Shown: positions 42,437 through 51,365, counted from the stretch's first letter. The stretch is DNA of 64,000 bases from Nocardia terpenica (GCF_013186535.1 NZ_JABMCZ010000003.1:1116001-1180000), one strand, 5' to 3'. The notes: generated by a model from the sequence alone, not told the origin. Made by a program: numbers and translations.

Positions 42437-42928
42437 ATGACCAATCCGTTGGGGAACGCGAATCGCAATCGGCCGAGCCTGCCGACGCCGCCGTCGGGTT
42501 GGCCGGTCGGGTCGTACCCGACCTACGCCGAGGCGCAGCGATCGGTCGACTACCTGGCCGACAACCAGTTCCCGGTCAGCGACGTGACCATCGTCGGTGT
42601 CGATCTGATGCAGGTCGAGCGGGTGCTGTACCGGCTCACCTGGGGCAAGGTCATCGGCGGCGGCATGGTGTCGGGCGCGTGGCTGGGCCTGTTCTTCGGT
42701 CTGCTGCTGGGCCTGTTCACCACCGGCGGGGCGCTCGGTCCGCTGGTCATCGGCCTGGTGGGCGGCGTCATCTTCGGGGTCATCTCCACCTCGATCCCGT
42801 ACGCGGCCACCCGCGGCCAGCGCGACTTCGCCTCCACCATGCAGCTGGTGGCCGGGCGCTACGACGTGCTGTGCGATCCGAAGACCGCCGAGCAGGCGCG
42901 CGACATGCTCGCGCGTTTGGCCATCTAG
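42437..42928 (+). CDS. General stress protein-like membrane protein (Rv1234-like)
   Basis: A 163-residue protein. PSGWPVGSYPTYAEAQRSVDYLADNQFPVSDVTIVGVDL (in parts) is the general stress protein 17M-like domain; a glycine-rich double membrane segment (LGLFFGLLLGLFTTGGALGPLVIGLVGG, about residues 75-110) follows. The start is uncertain: ATG at 42425 overlaps the previous stop (ATGA), ATG at 42428 follows, and ATG at 42437 gives the MTNPLG N-terminus I expect of orthologs. Confidence 0.87.
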   Translation: MTNPLGNANRNRPSLPTPPSGWPVGSYPTYAEAQRSVDYLADNQFPVSDVTIVGVDLMQVERVLYRLTWGKVIGGGMVSGAWLGLFFGLLLGLFTTGGALGPLVIGLVGGVIFGVISTSIPYAATRGQRDFASTMQLVAGRYDVLCDPKTAEQARDMLARLAI

Positions 42929-42932
42929 TCGC

Positions 42933-43505
42933 ATGCCGGTGCTCGACGACGTCCGAGCCGCGGTGCTCGGACACTTCGGTGTGTCCGCCGCCGATTCGGC
43001 GTCGGTGACGTTCCTGGGCCTGGAGCCGATCGAGATCCTGCGCATTCCCGACGGCGATGTCGTGCACTACGTGACGCTCGGCGGCGCGCGGCATCCGATG
43101 ACCGATCCGACCGCGGCCCTGGCCGATCCGGTGCGCGGCCCGCGCGCGGAGCTGGTGCTCACGCTGCGCGGCGGCGGCGCGCCCGCCGGGCTGACCCGCG
43201 GCCTCGGTGTGCTGGTCGCCGCGCCCGCGGTGGAAGGCGTTGTGCTGCAGGACGATGCGCTGCTGGATCTGGGAGAACCGCTGTGGCGCAACGCCCCCTT
43301 CACCGCCGCGCTGCTCGGCCCGAGCGAGCTCGCGCCGGTGCCGCTGCCCGAACCCGCGGAGCCCGTGCGCTTCCTGACCGTCGTGCCCCTCACCGCGACC
43401 GAGGCGGCGTGGGTGCGGGTGCGCGGCGCGAGCGCCCTGCGCGAGGCGTGGGCGGAGGCGGGGATCGACGTGCGGGACCCGGGGCGCGGGGCGGCGAATC
43501 TGTAG
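42933..43505 (+). CDS. Suppressor-of-fused (SUFU) domain protein
   Basis: A 190-residue soluble protein resembling bacterial SUFU-domain proteins: VHYVTLGGARHPMTDP, RAELVLTLRGG and a late VRFLTVVPLTATEAAWVRVRG. Bacterial SUFU proteins occur in immunity to polymorphic toxins and in housekeeping contexts; nothing nearby encodes a toxin. The start ATG lies 4 bp after the previous stop. It ends exactly at the edge of hairpin locus 4. Confidence 0.75.
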   Translation: MPVLDDVRAAVLGHFGVSAADSASVTFLGLEPIEILRIPDGDVVHYVTLGGARHPMTDPTAALADPVRGPRAELVLTLRGGGAPAGLTRGLGVLVAAPAVEGVVLQDDALLDLGEPLWRNAPFTAALLGPSELAPVPLPEPAEPVRFLTVVPLTATEAAWVRVRGASALREAWAEAGIDVRDPGRGAANL

Positions 43506-43508
43506 GGA

Positions 43509-43620
43509 CCCCGGCCAAAAGCATGCCGGGGACGGTCGGAGGCATGCCGGGGACGGTCGGAGGCGTGCCGGGGACGGTCGGAGGCGTGCCGGGAAACAGC
43601 GGGAAGCGTGCCGGGGAGCG
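43509..43620. repeat. Hairpin repeat locus 4: hairpin plus 21-bp tandem array
   Basis: Arms CCCCGGC (43509-43515) and GCCGGGG (43525-43531) enclose CAAAAGCAT. From 43521 a 21-bp unit starting GCATGCCGGGGACGG repeats at 43542 and 43563 (GCGTGCCGGGG), then degenerates at 43584 and 43606. Each unit begins with the right half of the hairpin. The array fills the gap between the SUFU gene and the PHP gene. Confidence 0.88.
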
Positions 43621-43641
43621 TTTGCCCGGCAAGATGGACGG

Positions 43642-44496
43642 GTGCGCATCGATCTCCATACCCACTCCACCGCCTCCGACGGCACCGACAGTCCGGCCGA
43701 ACTGGTCCGCGGTGCGGCGGCGGCCGGACTGGACGTCGTCGCGATCACCGATCACGACACCACCGCCGGCTGGGCCGACGCCCTCGCCGCCCTGCCGCGC
43801 GGGATGACGCTGGTGCGCGGCATGGAGATGTCGTGCGTCGGGCTGGGCGAGGACGGCTGGCCGGTGCCGGTGCACCTGCTGGCGTACCTGTTCGATCCGA
43901 CCGATCCCGCCTTCGCCCGGGAGCGCGAGCGGCTACGCGCCGAGCGGGTGGCCCGGGTGCGGGCGATGGCCGAGCGGATGGCCGCCGACGGCCTGCCGGT
44001 CGACCCGGACGCGGTGCTCGCCTCCGCCGGTCCCGCCGCGGGGCGGCCGCATCTGGCGCGGGCGCTGGTCGCCGCGGGCGTGGTGCCCACCGTCGATGCC
44101 GCCTTCGAGGAACTGCTCGCCCCGCGCGGGCGCTACTACGCGGAGAAGGCCGACACCCCGCTGCGCCGCGCGGTCGAAATGGTCGCCGCCGCGGGCGGAG
44201 TGACCGTGGTGGCGCATGCCCGCGCCCGCAAGCGCGGCCGGTTGCTGGCGCTGGACGATATTCGCGAACTCGCCACCCTGGGCCTGGGCGGGCTCGAGGT
44301 CGACCACCCCGACCACAGCGCCGCCGATCGGGCCGTGCTGCGCGGCCTGGCCGACGAACTGGGCCTGTTCACCACCGGCTCGTCGGACTATCACGGCGCC
44401 AACAAGACCATTCGCCTCGGCGAATTCACCACGGACCCGGCGCAATTCGAGGTACTGACCGGCAAGGCCACCGGGGTGCCGGTGGTCGTCGCATGA
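43642..44496 (+). CDS. PHP-domain phosphoesterase
   Basis: A 284-residue PHP-family metal-dependent phosphoesterase (YciV/RNase AM-like group). Metal ligands are in DLHTHSTASDG (HxH), AITDHDTTAGW (DHD), RGMEMSC (Glu), GRPHLARAL (His) and TGSSDYHGANK (Asp-x-His). Family members hydrolyse 3',5'-nucleoside bisphosphates or trim short RNA 5' ends. Its stop overlaps the next gene (ATGA). Confidence 0.88.
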   Translation: MRIDLHTHSTASDGTDSPAELVRGAAAAGLDVVAITDHDTTAGWADALAALPRGMTLVRGMEMSCVGLGEDGWPVPVHLLAYLFDPTDPAFARERERLRAERVARVRAMAERMAADGLPVDPDAVLASAGPAAGRPHLARALVAAGVVPTVDAAFEELLAPRGRYYAEKADTPLRRAVEMVAAAGGVTVVAHARARKRGRLLALDDIRELATLGLGGLEVDHPDHSAADRAVLRGLADELGLFTTGSSDYHGANKTIRLGEFTTDPAQFEVLTGKATGVPVVVA

Positions 44497-44774
44497 ACGC
44501 CAGGGGTATGCGGGTACTGCGTGCGCTGAGCGGAATCGTTGCCGGCGGAATGGCGGTGCTGGCCCTGGTCGTGATCGTCACCGAGGTGCTCGGCGCGCGG
44601 GACGGATTTCCCGGACCGGGCGCGGCGAGCGTGGGCTGGCATATCGGGTTGGCGGCGCTCGCCGTGGCAGCACAGGTATTTTCCGACCGGCATCGAGGTT
44701 TTGCGGCTTTTTCCGGATCGATGGTCGTTTTTGTTGCGGCGGGTTACCTTTTGGTTACGCAGTGGTGGAATTGA
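44493..44774 (+). CDS. Small membrane protein, three predicted helices
   Basis: A 93-residue hydrophobic protein with segments at about 8-30 (RALSGIVAGGMAVLALVVIV), 45-62 (WHIGLAALAVAAQVF) and 68-90 (FAAFSGSMVVFVAAGYLLVT). Coupled to the PHP gene by a 4-bp overlap. No family was recognised beyond common actinobacterial small membrane proteins. Confidence 0.8.
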   Translation: MNARGMRVLRALSGIVAGGMAVLALVVIVTEVLGARDGFPGPGAASVGWHIGLAALAVAAQVFSDRHRGFAAFSGSMVVFVAAGYLLVTQWWN

Positions 44775-44825
44775 GTCCCGTGTAGTGGTTGCGGTCGGGT
44801 GAATTGTGTCCGAATATTTTTCCTT

Positions 44826-46406
44826 GTGAGCGAAATAGCGGCGGACGTACTGGTGCTGGGCGGTGGCCCCGCCGGAGTGTGGGCCGCCCTCGCCGCGGCC
44901 GCCGAGGGCGCGCGCGTGGTGCTCGTCGACAAGGGCCGCTGTGGCGCCAGCGGCCCGACCGCCAAAGGCATTGTGTCGCTATGGAACATCCCGCCGGGCC
45001 CGGCGCGCGACGAAGCCGTGCGGCGCAGTTTCGAGCACGGCGGCCAGCTGGGCGATCCGGAGTGGATGCACCGGGTGCTGGCGGAAACCCATCGGCGCGT
45101 CGACCAGCTCGTGCGGTGGGGGTACCGGTTCCCGGGCGAGGGCGCCGGGCGACCCGCGCGGGTCTCGCTGGACGGGGCGAAATACCTGGGCCGGTTGCGC
45201 CGCAGCCTGATCGTCGCCGGGGTCCGGGTGCTCGACCATCATCCGGCCCTGCAATTACGCGTCGATGTCGAGGGCGTGGTCTCCGGGGCGTCGGGGGTCC
45301 AGTCGCGCAACGATTTTCGCACCTGGACCGCGCGCGCCGGGGCGGTGGTGCTGGCCACCGGCGGCTGCGCGTTCCTGTCCGGCGGCGCGGGCACCGACGT
45401 CGACACCGGCGACGGGCTGCTGATGGCGGCCGAGGCCGGCGGGGAGCTGTCGGGCATGGAGTTCTCCGGCGCGTACGCCCTTGCGCCCGTGGGCGATTCG
45501 CGGCTGGCCGCGGTCGCCGCCGACGAGGTGCCGGGGCCGGGGACGGCGCCCGCGCCGGATCTGGCGCTGCACTTCGCCACCCTCTACGACGAGACCGGCG
45601 CCGTGCTGGGCGGCGATCCGTTCGGGTCGCGCGCGGCGGCGTTCGCGGCCCTCGCCGACGGCCGCCGGGTCTATGCCGCGCTCGACGAGCTTCCCGGGCG
45701 GCTGGGGCGGCAGCTGTCGCACGGTCAGGCCCGGGTGCCGCTGCGGGCCGTGCTGGAGGGCACGGTGCGCGGCACCGGCGGGGTGCGGATCGTCGGATTC
45801 GAGTGCGCCACCACCGTCGCGGGGCTGTTCGGGGCGGGCGATGTGGCCACGCGCGAACCCATTACGGGCGCGGTCGGCGGCTTCGGCGGGCAGGGCGGCG
45901 CGTGGGCGATCTCGTCGGGGGTGTGGGCGGGGACCGGTGCGGCCCGGTTCGCGCGCGGCCGGGGCCGAGTGGGCAAGGTGCGGTCGGTGGCCGGGGCCGG
46001 GCTGAACCCGGCGGCGAGCATCGATCCGCGCGCGGTGGTCGGGCTGGTGCAGGAGCACACCGTGCCGCTGCGGCGCAGCTACTGGCGCAGCGCGGGCAGC
46101 CTGCGCGACAGCATCGCCGAACTCGACGCCATGTGGCCGGTCACCGAATTCGGCCTCGGCGGCAGCGGACCGGACCGGGTGCGGGCCCGGCAGGCGGCGG
46201 CGCTGCTGGCGGTGGCGCGGTGGACCAAATACAGCGCGCTGGCCCGCACCGAGACCCGCGGCATGCACCGGCGCACCGACCATCCCGGCGCGGCCAGCGA
46301 TTGGCGGATGCGGCTGTTCGCCGGGGGCCTGGAGTCGGTATGGGTGCGACCCGGGCGGTGCGAGCCCGGGGCCGACCGCCCGCGCGCGGACCTCACCCCC
46401 GCCTGA
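44826..46406 (+). CDS. FAD-dependent oxidoreductase, fumarate reductase / L-aspartate oxidase-like
   Basis: A 526-residue flavoprotein. ADVLVLGGGPAGVWAALAAA is the dinucleotide-binding fold, DKGRCGASGPTAKGIVS and VLATGGCAFLSGG follow, FGAGDVATREPITGAVGGFGGQGG is the second FAD contact, and the C-terminal helical domain (SLRDSIAELDAMW) resembles adenylylsulfate reductase or aspartate oxidase. No iron-sulfur partner is adjacent. Start at GTG 44826 is inferred; no strong SD is seen. Substrate unknown. Confidence 0.8.
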   Translation: MSEIAADVLVLGGGPAGVWAALAAAAEGARVVLVDKGRCGASGPTAKGIVSLWNIPPGPARDEAVRRSFEHGGQLGDPEWMHRVLAETHRRVDQLVRWGYRFPGEGAGRPARVSLDGAKYLGRLRRSLIVAGVRVLDHHPALQLRVDVEGVVSGASGVQSRNDFRTWTARAGAVVLATGGCAFLSGGAGTDVDTGDGLLMAAEAGGELSGMEFSGAYALAPVGDSRLAAVAADEVPGPGTAPAPDLALHFATLYDETGAVLGGDPFGSRAAAFAALADGRRVYAALDELPGRLGRQLSHGQARVPLRAVLEGTVRGTGGVRIVGFECATTVAGLFGAGDVATREPITGAVGGFGGQGGAWAISSGVWAGTGAARFARGRGRVGKVRSVAGAGLNPAASIDPRAVVGLVQEHTVPLRRSYWRSAGSLRDSIAELDAMWPVTEFGLGGSGPDRVRARQAAALLAVARWTKYSALARTETRGMHRRTDHPGAASDWRMRLFAGGLESVWVRPGRCEPGADRPRADLTPA

Positions 46407-46878
46407 TCGCCGCGGTGCGAGTGTTCACCGGCGACGCGCCGAGGGCGCGAGTTTTCGCTCTCCCGCCGGTAATTCGCGCGGCCTATGCTCGGGTCCATGG
46501 CAGGCCAGCGCGTGGTGATTTGGCAACCTCCCGCGGCTGCTGGCAGAATGTTCCGATCCCCGGCCGACGCCACCGCTCGCTCGGGGACGGTCGGTGATCT
46601 TCGAACCGTGACGCACGGCTCCGGTTCGCAGCGCACCCCACGGCATTGTCCGGACCACCCGTCCGGTTCTCGTTCGACGGATCTGTGCAGCGATACGCCA
46701 CCGTATGTCGTAATACGAAAAACGTTGCGTCACTTGCCCCGATGTAACTACCGAGCAGTATTTTCCGACATCCGCAAGCGTGGTCGGCGCACCCGGCGAG
46801 TAACTCGAAAAACCATTGATACCAATACCCGACGGTAACCGCCAGCCGGTTGAGTCGACACCGAGCAGGAGTGAAATC
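46407..46878. other. Long non-coding interval upstream of malic enzyme
   Basis: About 470 bp without a credible gene. An ORF at 46485-46838 exists, but its composition (Arg/Ser/Thr-rich, no conserved block) looks like chance. The second half is less GC-rich than its surroundings and holds a small inverted repeat, CGTAT (46702-46706) and ATACG (46713-46717), followed by AAAAACGTTGCG. It probably contains the malic enzyme promoter and a leader region. No riboswitch was recognised. Confidence 0.5.
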
Positions 46879-48102
46879 GTGTCCTCCGTGACTGATGCAC
46901 CGAACGCCGCCACGGCGAGCCGTGAAAGTGATACGGCAAGCCTGTCCGCCATTACCCATGAAGAGATTTTCGCCGGACACCTCGGGGGCAAGCTCTCGGT
47001 GGAATTGACCGCACCGCTCGAGACGCAGCGGGATCTTTCCATCGCCTATACCCCCGGCGTCGCGCAGGTGAGCCGTGCCATCCATCAGGAGCAGGCGCTG
47101 GTCAAGCGTTACACCTGGACCGACCGCCTGGTCGTCGTGGTCAGCGACGGCACCGCGGTGCTCGGTCTGGGCGATATCGGCCCGCGCGCCTCGCTGCCGG
47201 TCATGGAGGGCAAGGCCGCGCTGTTCAAGAAGTTCGCCGGGCTGGATTCCATTCCGATCGTGCTGGACACCAAGGATGTCGACGAGATCGTCGAGACCCT
47301 GATCCGGTTGCGGCCCAGCTTCGGCGCCGTGAACCTGGAGGACATCTCGGCGCCGCGCTGCTTCGAGATCGAGCGCCGGGTCGTCGAGGCGCTGGACTGC
47401 CCGGTCATGCACGACGACCAGCACGGCACCGCCATCGTGGTGCTCGCGGCGCTCACCGGCGCCGCCAAGGTGCAGGGCCGCGGCATCGACGGGCTCAAGG
47501 TCGTGGTGTCCGGCGCGGGCGCTGCGGGCGTGGCCTGCACCAATATCCTGCTGGCCGCGGGCGTGCGCGACATCGTCGTGCTCGACTCGAAGGGCATCGT
47601 GAGCACCGACCGCGCCGACCTCAACGCCGTGAAAGCCGAACTGGCGCAGCGCACCAACCCGCGCGGCCTGACCGGTGGCGCCGCCGAGGCGATGGCCGGG
47701 GCCGACGTGTTCCTGGGCCTGTCCGCGGGCACCATCGCCGAGCCGCTGATCGCCGCCATGGCGCCGCAGTCGATCGTGTTCGCCATGTCCAATCCGGACC
47801 CGGAGATCCACCCGGAGGTGGCCCACCGCTACGCCGCGATCGTGGCGACCGGCCGCAGCGACTTCCCGAACCAGATCAACAATGTGCTCGCCTTCCCCGG
47901 CGTCTTCAAGGGCGCCCTGGACGCGGGCGCGCGCCGCATCACCGAGGGCATGAAAATCGCCGCGGCCGAGGCGATCCTGAGCGTCGTCGGCGACGACCTC
48001 GCCGCCGACCGCATCGTCCCCAGCCCCCTGGACCCGCGCGTGGCCCCCGCGGTCGCCGAGGCCGTCGCCGCCGCCGCCCGCGCCGAAGGCGTCACCCGAT
48101 AA
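46879..48102 (+). CDS. NAD(P)-dependent malic enzyme, short bacterial type
   Basis: A 407-residue oxidative decarboxylase converting malate to pyruvate and CO2. YTPGVAQVSRAI contains the catalytic Tyr, PVMEGKAALFKKFAGLD the catalytic Lys, LEDISAPRCFEIE and DDQHGTAIV the metal-binding acids, and VVSGAGAAGVACTNILLAAG the nucleotide-binding fold. There is no phosphotransacetylase fusion. GTG at 46879 follows AGGAG (46866-46870). A terminator follows the stop. Confidence 0.94.
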   Translation: MSSVTDAPNAATASRESDTASLSAITHEEIFAGHLGGKLSVELTAPLETQRDLSIAYTPGVAQVSRAIHQEQALVKRYTWTDRLVVVVSDGTAVLGLGDIGPRASLPVMEGKAALFKKFAGLDSIPIVLDTKDVDEIVETLIRLRPSFGAVNLEDISAPRCFEIERRVVEALDCPVMHDDQHGTAIVVLAALTGAAKVQGRGIDGLKVVVSGAGAAGVACTNILLAAGVRDIVVLDSKGIVSTDRADLNAVKAELAQRTNPRGLTGGAAEAMAGADVFLGLSAGTIAEPLIAAMAPQSIVFAMSNPDPEIHPEVAHRYAAIVATGRSDFPNQINNVLAFPGVFKGALDAGARRITEGMKIAAAEAILSVVGDDLAADRIVPSPLDPRVAPAVAEAVAAAARAEGVTR

Positions 48103-48120
48103 CCCCCTCCCGCAACAACC

Positions 48121-48156
48121 ACGAGCGCCTCGTTCCCCACCGAGCGGGGCGCTCGT
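48121..48156 (+). terminator. Hairpin terminator after malic enzyme
   Basis: Arms ACGAGCGCC (48121-48129) and GGCGCTCGT (48148-48156) are fully complementary, starting 18 bp after the stop. The right arm with its lead-in (CCCACCGAG then GGGGCGCTCG) resembles the terminator at 27884, suggesting a dispersed terminator sequence type. Confidence 0.8.
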
Positions 48157-48212
48157 CCTTGCCCGCCCCCGCTCCCCACCCGCCGTTCACTCACGCCCAC
48201 TCGTTCCCACAT

Positions 48213-48281
48213 GATTCCGGCATGCTTTTGGCCGGAATCTCTCTCGGCACGGTGGATTCCGGCCAAAAGCATGCCGGAATC
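48213..48281. repeat. Hairpin repeat locus 5: two hairpins in inverted orientation
   Basis: Hairpin one: GATTCCGGC (48213-48221), loop ATGCTTTTG, GCCGGAATC (48231-48239). Hairpin two: GATTCCGGC (48255-48263), loop CAAAAGCAT, GCCGGAATC (48273-48281). The stem carries A/T pairs where other loci have C/G pairs. Together the two copies are one large inverted repeat with a 15-nt spacer. There is no tandem array at this locus. Confidence 0.88.
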
Positions 48282-48328
48282 GTTGGGTGTGATGCCATGG
48301 CTGCGCCTTGTTCGAAGGTGGTCGGTCG

Positions 48329-49612
48329 GTGAGGATGGCGCGGTTGGTTTTGGTGCCTGCTGTGCTGGTGGTGCTGTTGGGCTGTTTGGTGGCTGCCGGG
48401 CCGGTTCGGCATGGGGGGCGGTTGAGTGCTGGTGGGGTGGCGTTTGCGGGGGTGGCGGCTACGCCGCCGATGGGGTGGAACAGTTGGAACAGTTACGGGT
48501 GTGGGGTGGATGCGGGCGCCGTCGAGCAGGAGGCGGATGCGTTGGTGGCCAGTGGGATGCGGGATGCCGGGTATCGGTACGTGGTGGTGGACGACTGCTG
48601 GTTTTATCCGCGGCGGGCGAGTGATGGTGCGCTGCAGGCGGATCCGGGACGGTTTCCGGCGGGGATGGCGGCGCTGGCGGAGTACGTGCATGCGCGGGGG
48701 TTGCGGTTCGGGCTGTACGAGAGTCCGAATGCGCGGACCTGTGCGCAGATCGGCGGGACGTATCCCGGGAGCACCGGCAGCGCGGGGCACGAGGCGCAGG
48801 ATGCCGCCACCTTCGCCGCGTGGGGCGTGGACTTCCTGAAATACGACTGGTGCTCCACCGATTCCGCGCTGCCGGAGCAGGTGGCCGCGTTCACGCGAAT
48901 GCGGGATGCGTTGCGCGCCACCGGACGTCCGATCGTCTACAGCATCAATCCCAACAGCGATGTCGCCGAGCCGCCGCCCGGCGCGGAATACGACTGGTCC
49001 GGCATCGCGACGATGTGGCGGACCACCAACGACGCCTATCCGGGCTGGGCGCTGCGCCAGGGCCTGACCGGCCATCAGGGCATCCGCGAAATCCTCGACA
49101 CCACCGGACCATTGACCGCGCGCACCGGGCCGGACCACTGGCTGGACCCGGACATGCTGGTGGTCGGGGTCACCGGCGTGCCGGGCACCCGCTATCCCGG
49201 CCTCACCCGCGCCGAGCAGCGCACCCAGTTCGGAATGTGGGCGCTGCTGGCCGCGCCGCTGATCGCCGGAAACGCACCGGCCTACATGGACAAGGCGACG
49301 GCGAGCCTGCTCACCAACCCGGATGTGATTGCGGTGGACCAGGATTCGTTCGCGGCGCCCGCCACGGTGGTGCCGGGTACCGCCGGAAGGGTCTGGCGCA
49401 GAACAATGTCGGACGGGTCGGTGGTGGTCGCGCTGTGGAATCCCGGCGATGCCGACGCCCGGATCGAGACCGTACTGTCGGCCGTGCGGCCGCCCGCGGC
49501 GAACCGGTGCGTGGCCCGGAACCTGTGGACCGGTACGACTTTCGCCCTCGACACCACCCTCGGCGCGACCGTGCCCGCGCACGACACCGAGCTGTTCCGG
49601 ATCACCCCCTAG
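48329..49612 (+). CDS. Secreted glycoside hydrolase family 27 alpha-galactosidase-like enzyme
   Basis: A 427-residue exported enzyme. The N-terminal hydrophobic stretch (LVLVPAVLVVLLGCLVAAG) is a signal peptide or lipoprotein-like signal. TPPMGWNSWNSYGCGV opens the GH27 barrel, VVDDCWF and FLKYDWC (nucleophile Asp) and WLDPDMLVVG (acid/base Asp) are catalytic, and a C-terminal beta-domain follows. It should release alpha-galactosyl or related residues from extracellular glycans. The first ~130 codons are unusually rich in G- and T-ending codons compared with the rest. Start uncertain (GTG 48329 or ATG 48335). Confidence 0.92.
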   Translation: MRMARLVLVPAVLVVLLGCLVAAGPVRHGGRLSAGGVAFAGVAATPPMGWNSWNSYGCGVDAGAVEQEADALVASGMRDAGYRYVVVDDCWFYPRRASDGALQADPGRFPAGMAALAEYVHARGLRFGLYESPNARTCAQIGGTYPGSTGSAGHEAQDAATFAAWGVDFLKYDWCSTDSALPEQVAAFTRMRDALRATGRPIVYSINPNSDVAEPPPGAEYDWSGIATMWRTTNDAYPGWALRQGLTGHQGIREILDTTGPLTARTGPDHWLDPDMLVVGVTGVPGTRYPGLTRAEQRTQFGMWALLAAPLIAGNAPAYMDKATASLLTNPDVIAVDQDSFAAPATVVPGTAGRVWRRTMSDGSVVVALWNPGDADARIETVLSAVRPPAANRCVARNLWTGTTFALDTTLGATVPAHDTELFRITP

Positions 49613-49935
49613 CCGCGGCAGGCGTTGCGGTAGTCGATCATCGGCTGCCGGACCGAGCGGAAGTCCTGGATCTCCTGCCGGTGGGACTGGCGGTAGGACT
49701 GCCACTCCGCGCGGCGCTGATCCTCGGGCAGGCCCCTGACCTTCGCCAGCTCGGTCGCCAGGTCGGGATGACCGGCGAGGAAGGCGGCGACCTGCGGGGC
49801 GATCTGGGCCCGCACGGCGGCCCGCGCCTGCGGGTTGCACTGCGGGGTGTCGGCCGAGGCGACGCCCGGGACGGCGATGGCCAGGGCGGCGAGACCGGCG
49901 GTACCGGCGAGCAGGGCGGCGACGGTGCGCTTCAT
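49609..49935 (-). CDS. Hemophore-related exported protein
   Basis: A 108-residue protein with a clear signal peptide (VAALLAGTAGLAALAIAVPG, cleavage near ASA-DT). The mature part has a cysteine near each end (QCNPQA and NACRG) and helical segments (AQIAPQVAAFLAGHPDLATELAKV), the pattern of mycobacterial hemophore-like proteins of the Rv0203 type. Heme binding is a family-level expectation only. It is 97 bp downstream of the histidine kinase gene and shares the CTAG stop overlap with the galactosidase gene. Confidence 0.85.
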   Translation of the reverse strand: MKRTVAALLAGTAGLAALAIAVPGVASADTPQCNPQARAAVRAQIAPQVAAFLAGHPDLATELAKVRGLPEDQRRAEWQSYRQSHRQEIQDFRSVRQPMIDYRNACRG

Positions 49936-50032
49936 GATGGTTACTCCACTTCGTATCGGATTGCGTCCGACATCGAATCTGCCCGCGGCAGCTGAAGAGA
50001 CGCTGAATCGGGCGGGGTTCTTCAGCCGATCT

Positions 50033-51361
50033 TCAGGACGGCAGCGGCAGGGTCAGGACGAAGACGGCCCCGGTCGACCCGGGCGGAGGCTCGGCACACA
50101 TGAGGTCGCCATGATGGGCGCGGGCTATCCCGCGGGCGATGGCCAGCCCCAGCCCCGCTCCCTCGGACCGGTGGTCCCGCGCGCTGTCGAGGCGCACCAG
50201 TCGATCGAAGATGCGTTCCCGATCCGCGGCGGGCACCCCGGGGCCGGTATCGGCGATCGTGACCCGCGCCGTCGTTGCCGACCCGTCCACCGACACCGTG
50301 ACCGTTGCGCTCTCGTTCCCGGCGGCCTGGCAGGCATTGCCCAGGACATTGGTGAGGATCCGGCCGATGCGCTCGGGGTCGGCGGCGACCGTCACCGGCT
50401 CGCCGTCGAGGCGGAAGTCCGTGTCCGGGTGGAGCATTCGCATGCGATCGAGCTGGGTCCGGGCCAGCTCGTACAGGTTCACCGGCTCGGTGCGCAGGTG
50501 CAGGCCCGCGTCGATGCGGGCCATGTCGAGCAGGTCCTCGACCAGGCGACCGGCCCGCTGCGCCTCGCGGGCCAGCAGCAGGTGCATGCGCTCGCGCTCG
50601 GCGGGATCGGTGTCGGCGGGCTGGTGCAGGACGGCCTCGGCGATGGCGCGGATCCCGGCGATGGGGGTGCGCAGCTCGTGGGCGGCGTCGCCGACGAAGG
50701 CGCGCAGCTGCCGCTCGGAGCCGCGGGCGCGGGCCTCCGCGCCCTCGAGGGCATCCAGCATCTCGTCGAAAGCGCTTGCGGTGCGGCCGAGTTCGGTATC
50801 GGTCCGGGAGGGGGACAGGCGGCGGCCGCGCCCGCCGCGGGCGATATCGCGGGCCAGCCCGGTCATCGCATCCAGCGGCGCCAGCGCCCGCCGCACGCCG
50901 AACCACAGCCCGCCCGCGATCACCACGATCGCGGCGGTGATCGCACCGGCCAGCACCCACCCCAGCCGGGACTGGATCGTGGCCAGCAGCGGCGTATCCA
51001 CCTGCAGCGCGAGCCGCGCGCGGTCGAGCTGGCCCGGCCCGGTCAGCAGCACATGCCTGGTCTTGGTCGGAAAGGCCGCCTCGTGCCTGGGCGACAGGCT
51101 GCCGTACACATGCCCGTCCGGCAGCACCAGCCGCGCCCGCACCGACCGGTTGTCCACCCGCACGATCAGATCCGCAGGCGAAGTATTCTGCTGCGCAAGC
51201 TGTTTCGCCAACTGCACCCGATCATTGAGCACCGCGGTCTCACCCCGGGTGACGACGATCGCGAACAGGCTGTGCACGACGAGGCCGACGGCGATCAGTG
51301 CGACGCCGGAAACCAGTGCGGCAGTGAGGGTTACGCGGCGACGCAGGGATACGGTTCGCAT
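50033..51361 (-). CDS. Sensor histidine kinase, HisKA type
   Basis: A 442-residue membrane kinase. Two transmembrane segments (about 11-38 and 134-155) enclose a small extracytoplasmic domain; HAMP follows, then the H-box VGDAAHELRTPIAG with phospho-His228. N-box NVLGNACQAAG, G1 DTGPGVPA and G2 GAGLGLAIARG complete the ATPase domain. The gene begins 4 bp after the response regulator stop. The signal is unknown; an exported hemophore-like gene follows downstream. Confidence 0.94.
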   Translation of the reverse strand: MRTVSLRRRVTLTAALVSGVALIAVGLVVHSLFAIVVTRGETAVLNDRVQLAKQLAQQNTSPADLIVRVDNRSVRARLVLPDGHVYGSLSPRHEAAFPTKTRHVLLTGPGQLDRARLALQVDTPLLATIQSRLGWVLAGAITAAIVVIAGGLWFGVRRALAPLDAMTGLARDIARGGRGRRLSPSRTDTELGRTASAFDEMLDALEGAEARARGSERQLRAFVGDAAHELRTPIAGIRAIAEAVLHQPADTDPAERERMHLLLAREAQRAGRLVEDLLDMARIDAGLHLRTEPVNLYELARTQLDRMRMLHPDTDFRLDGEPVTVAADPERIGRILTNVLGNACQAAGNESATVTVSVDGSATTARVTIADTGPGVPAADRERIFDRLVRLDSARDHRSEGAGLGLAIARGIARAHHGDLMCAEPPPGSTGAVFVLTLPLPS

Positions 51362-51365
51362 CGGC

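Noticed and set aside
43521..43620. Tandem repeats considered as a CRISPR array
   Set aside because: Units are 21 bp directly adjacent with no unique spacers and no cas genes in the window; the same holds for the arrays at 6505, 18284 and 63287.
46485..46838. A 117-codon ORF in the interval before malic enzyme
   Set aside because: Low-quality composition, no SD, no conserved motif, and it ends within the malic enzyme leader region; treated as chance.
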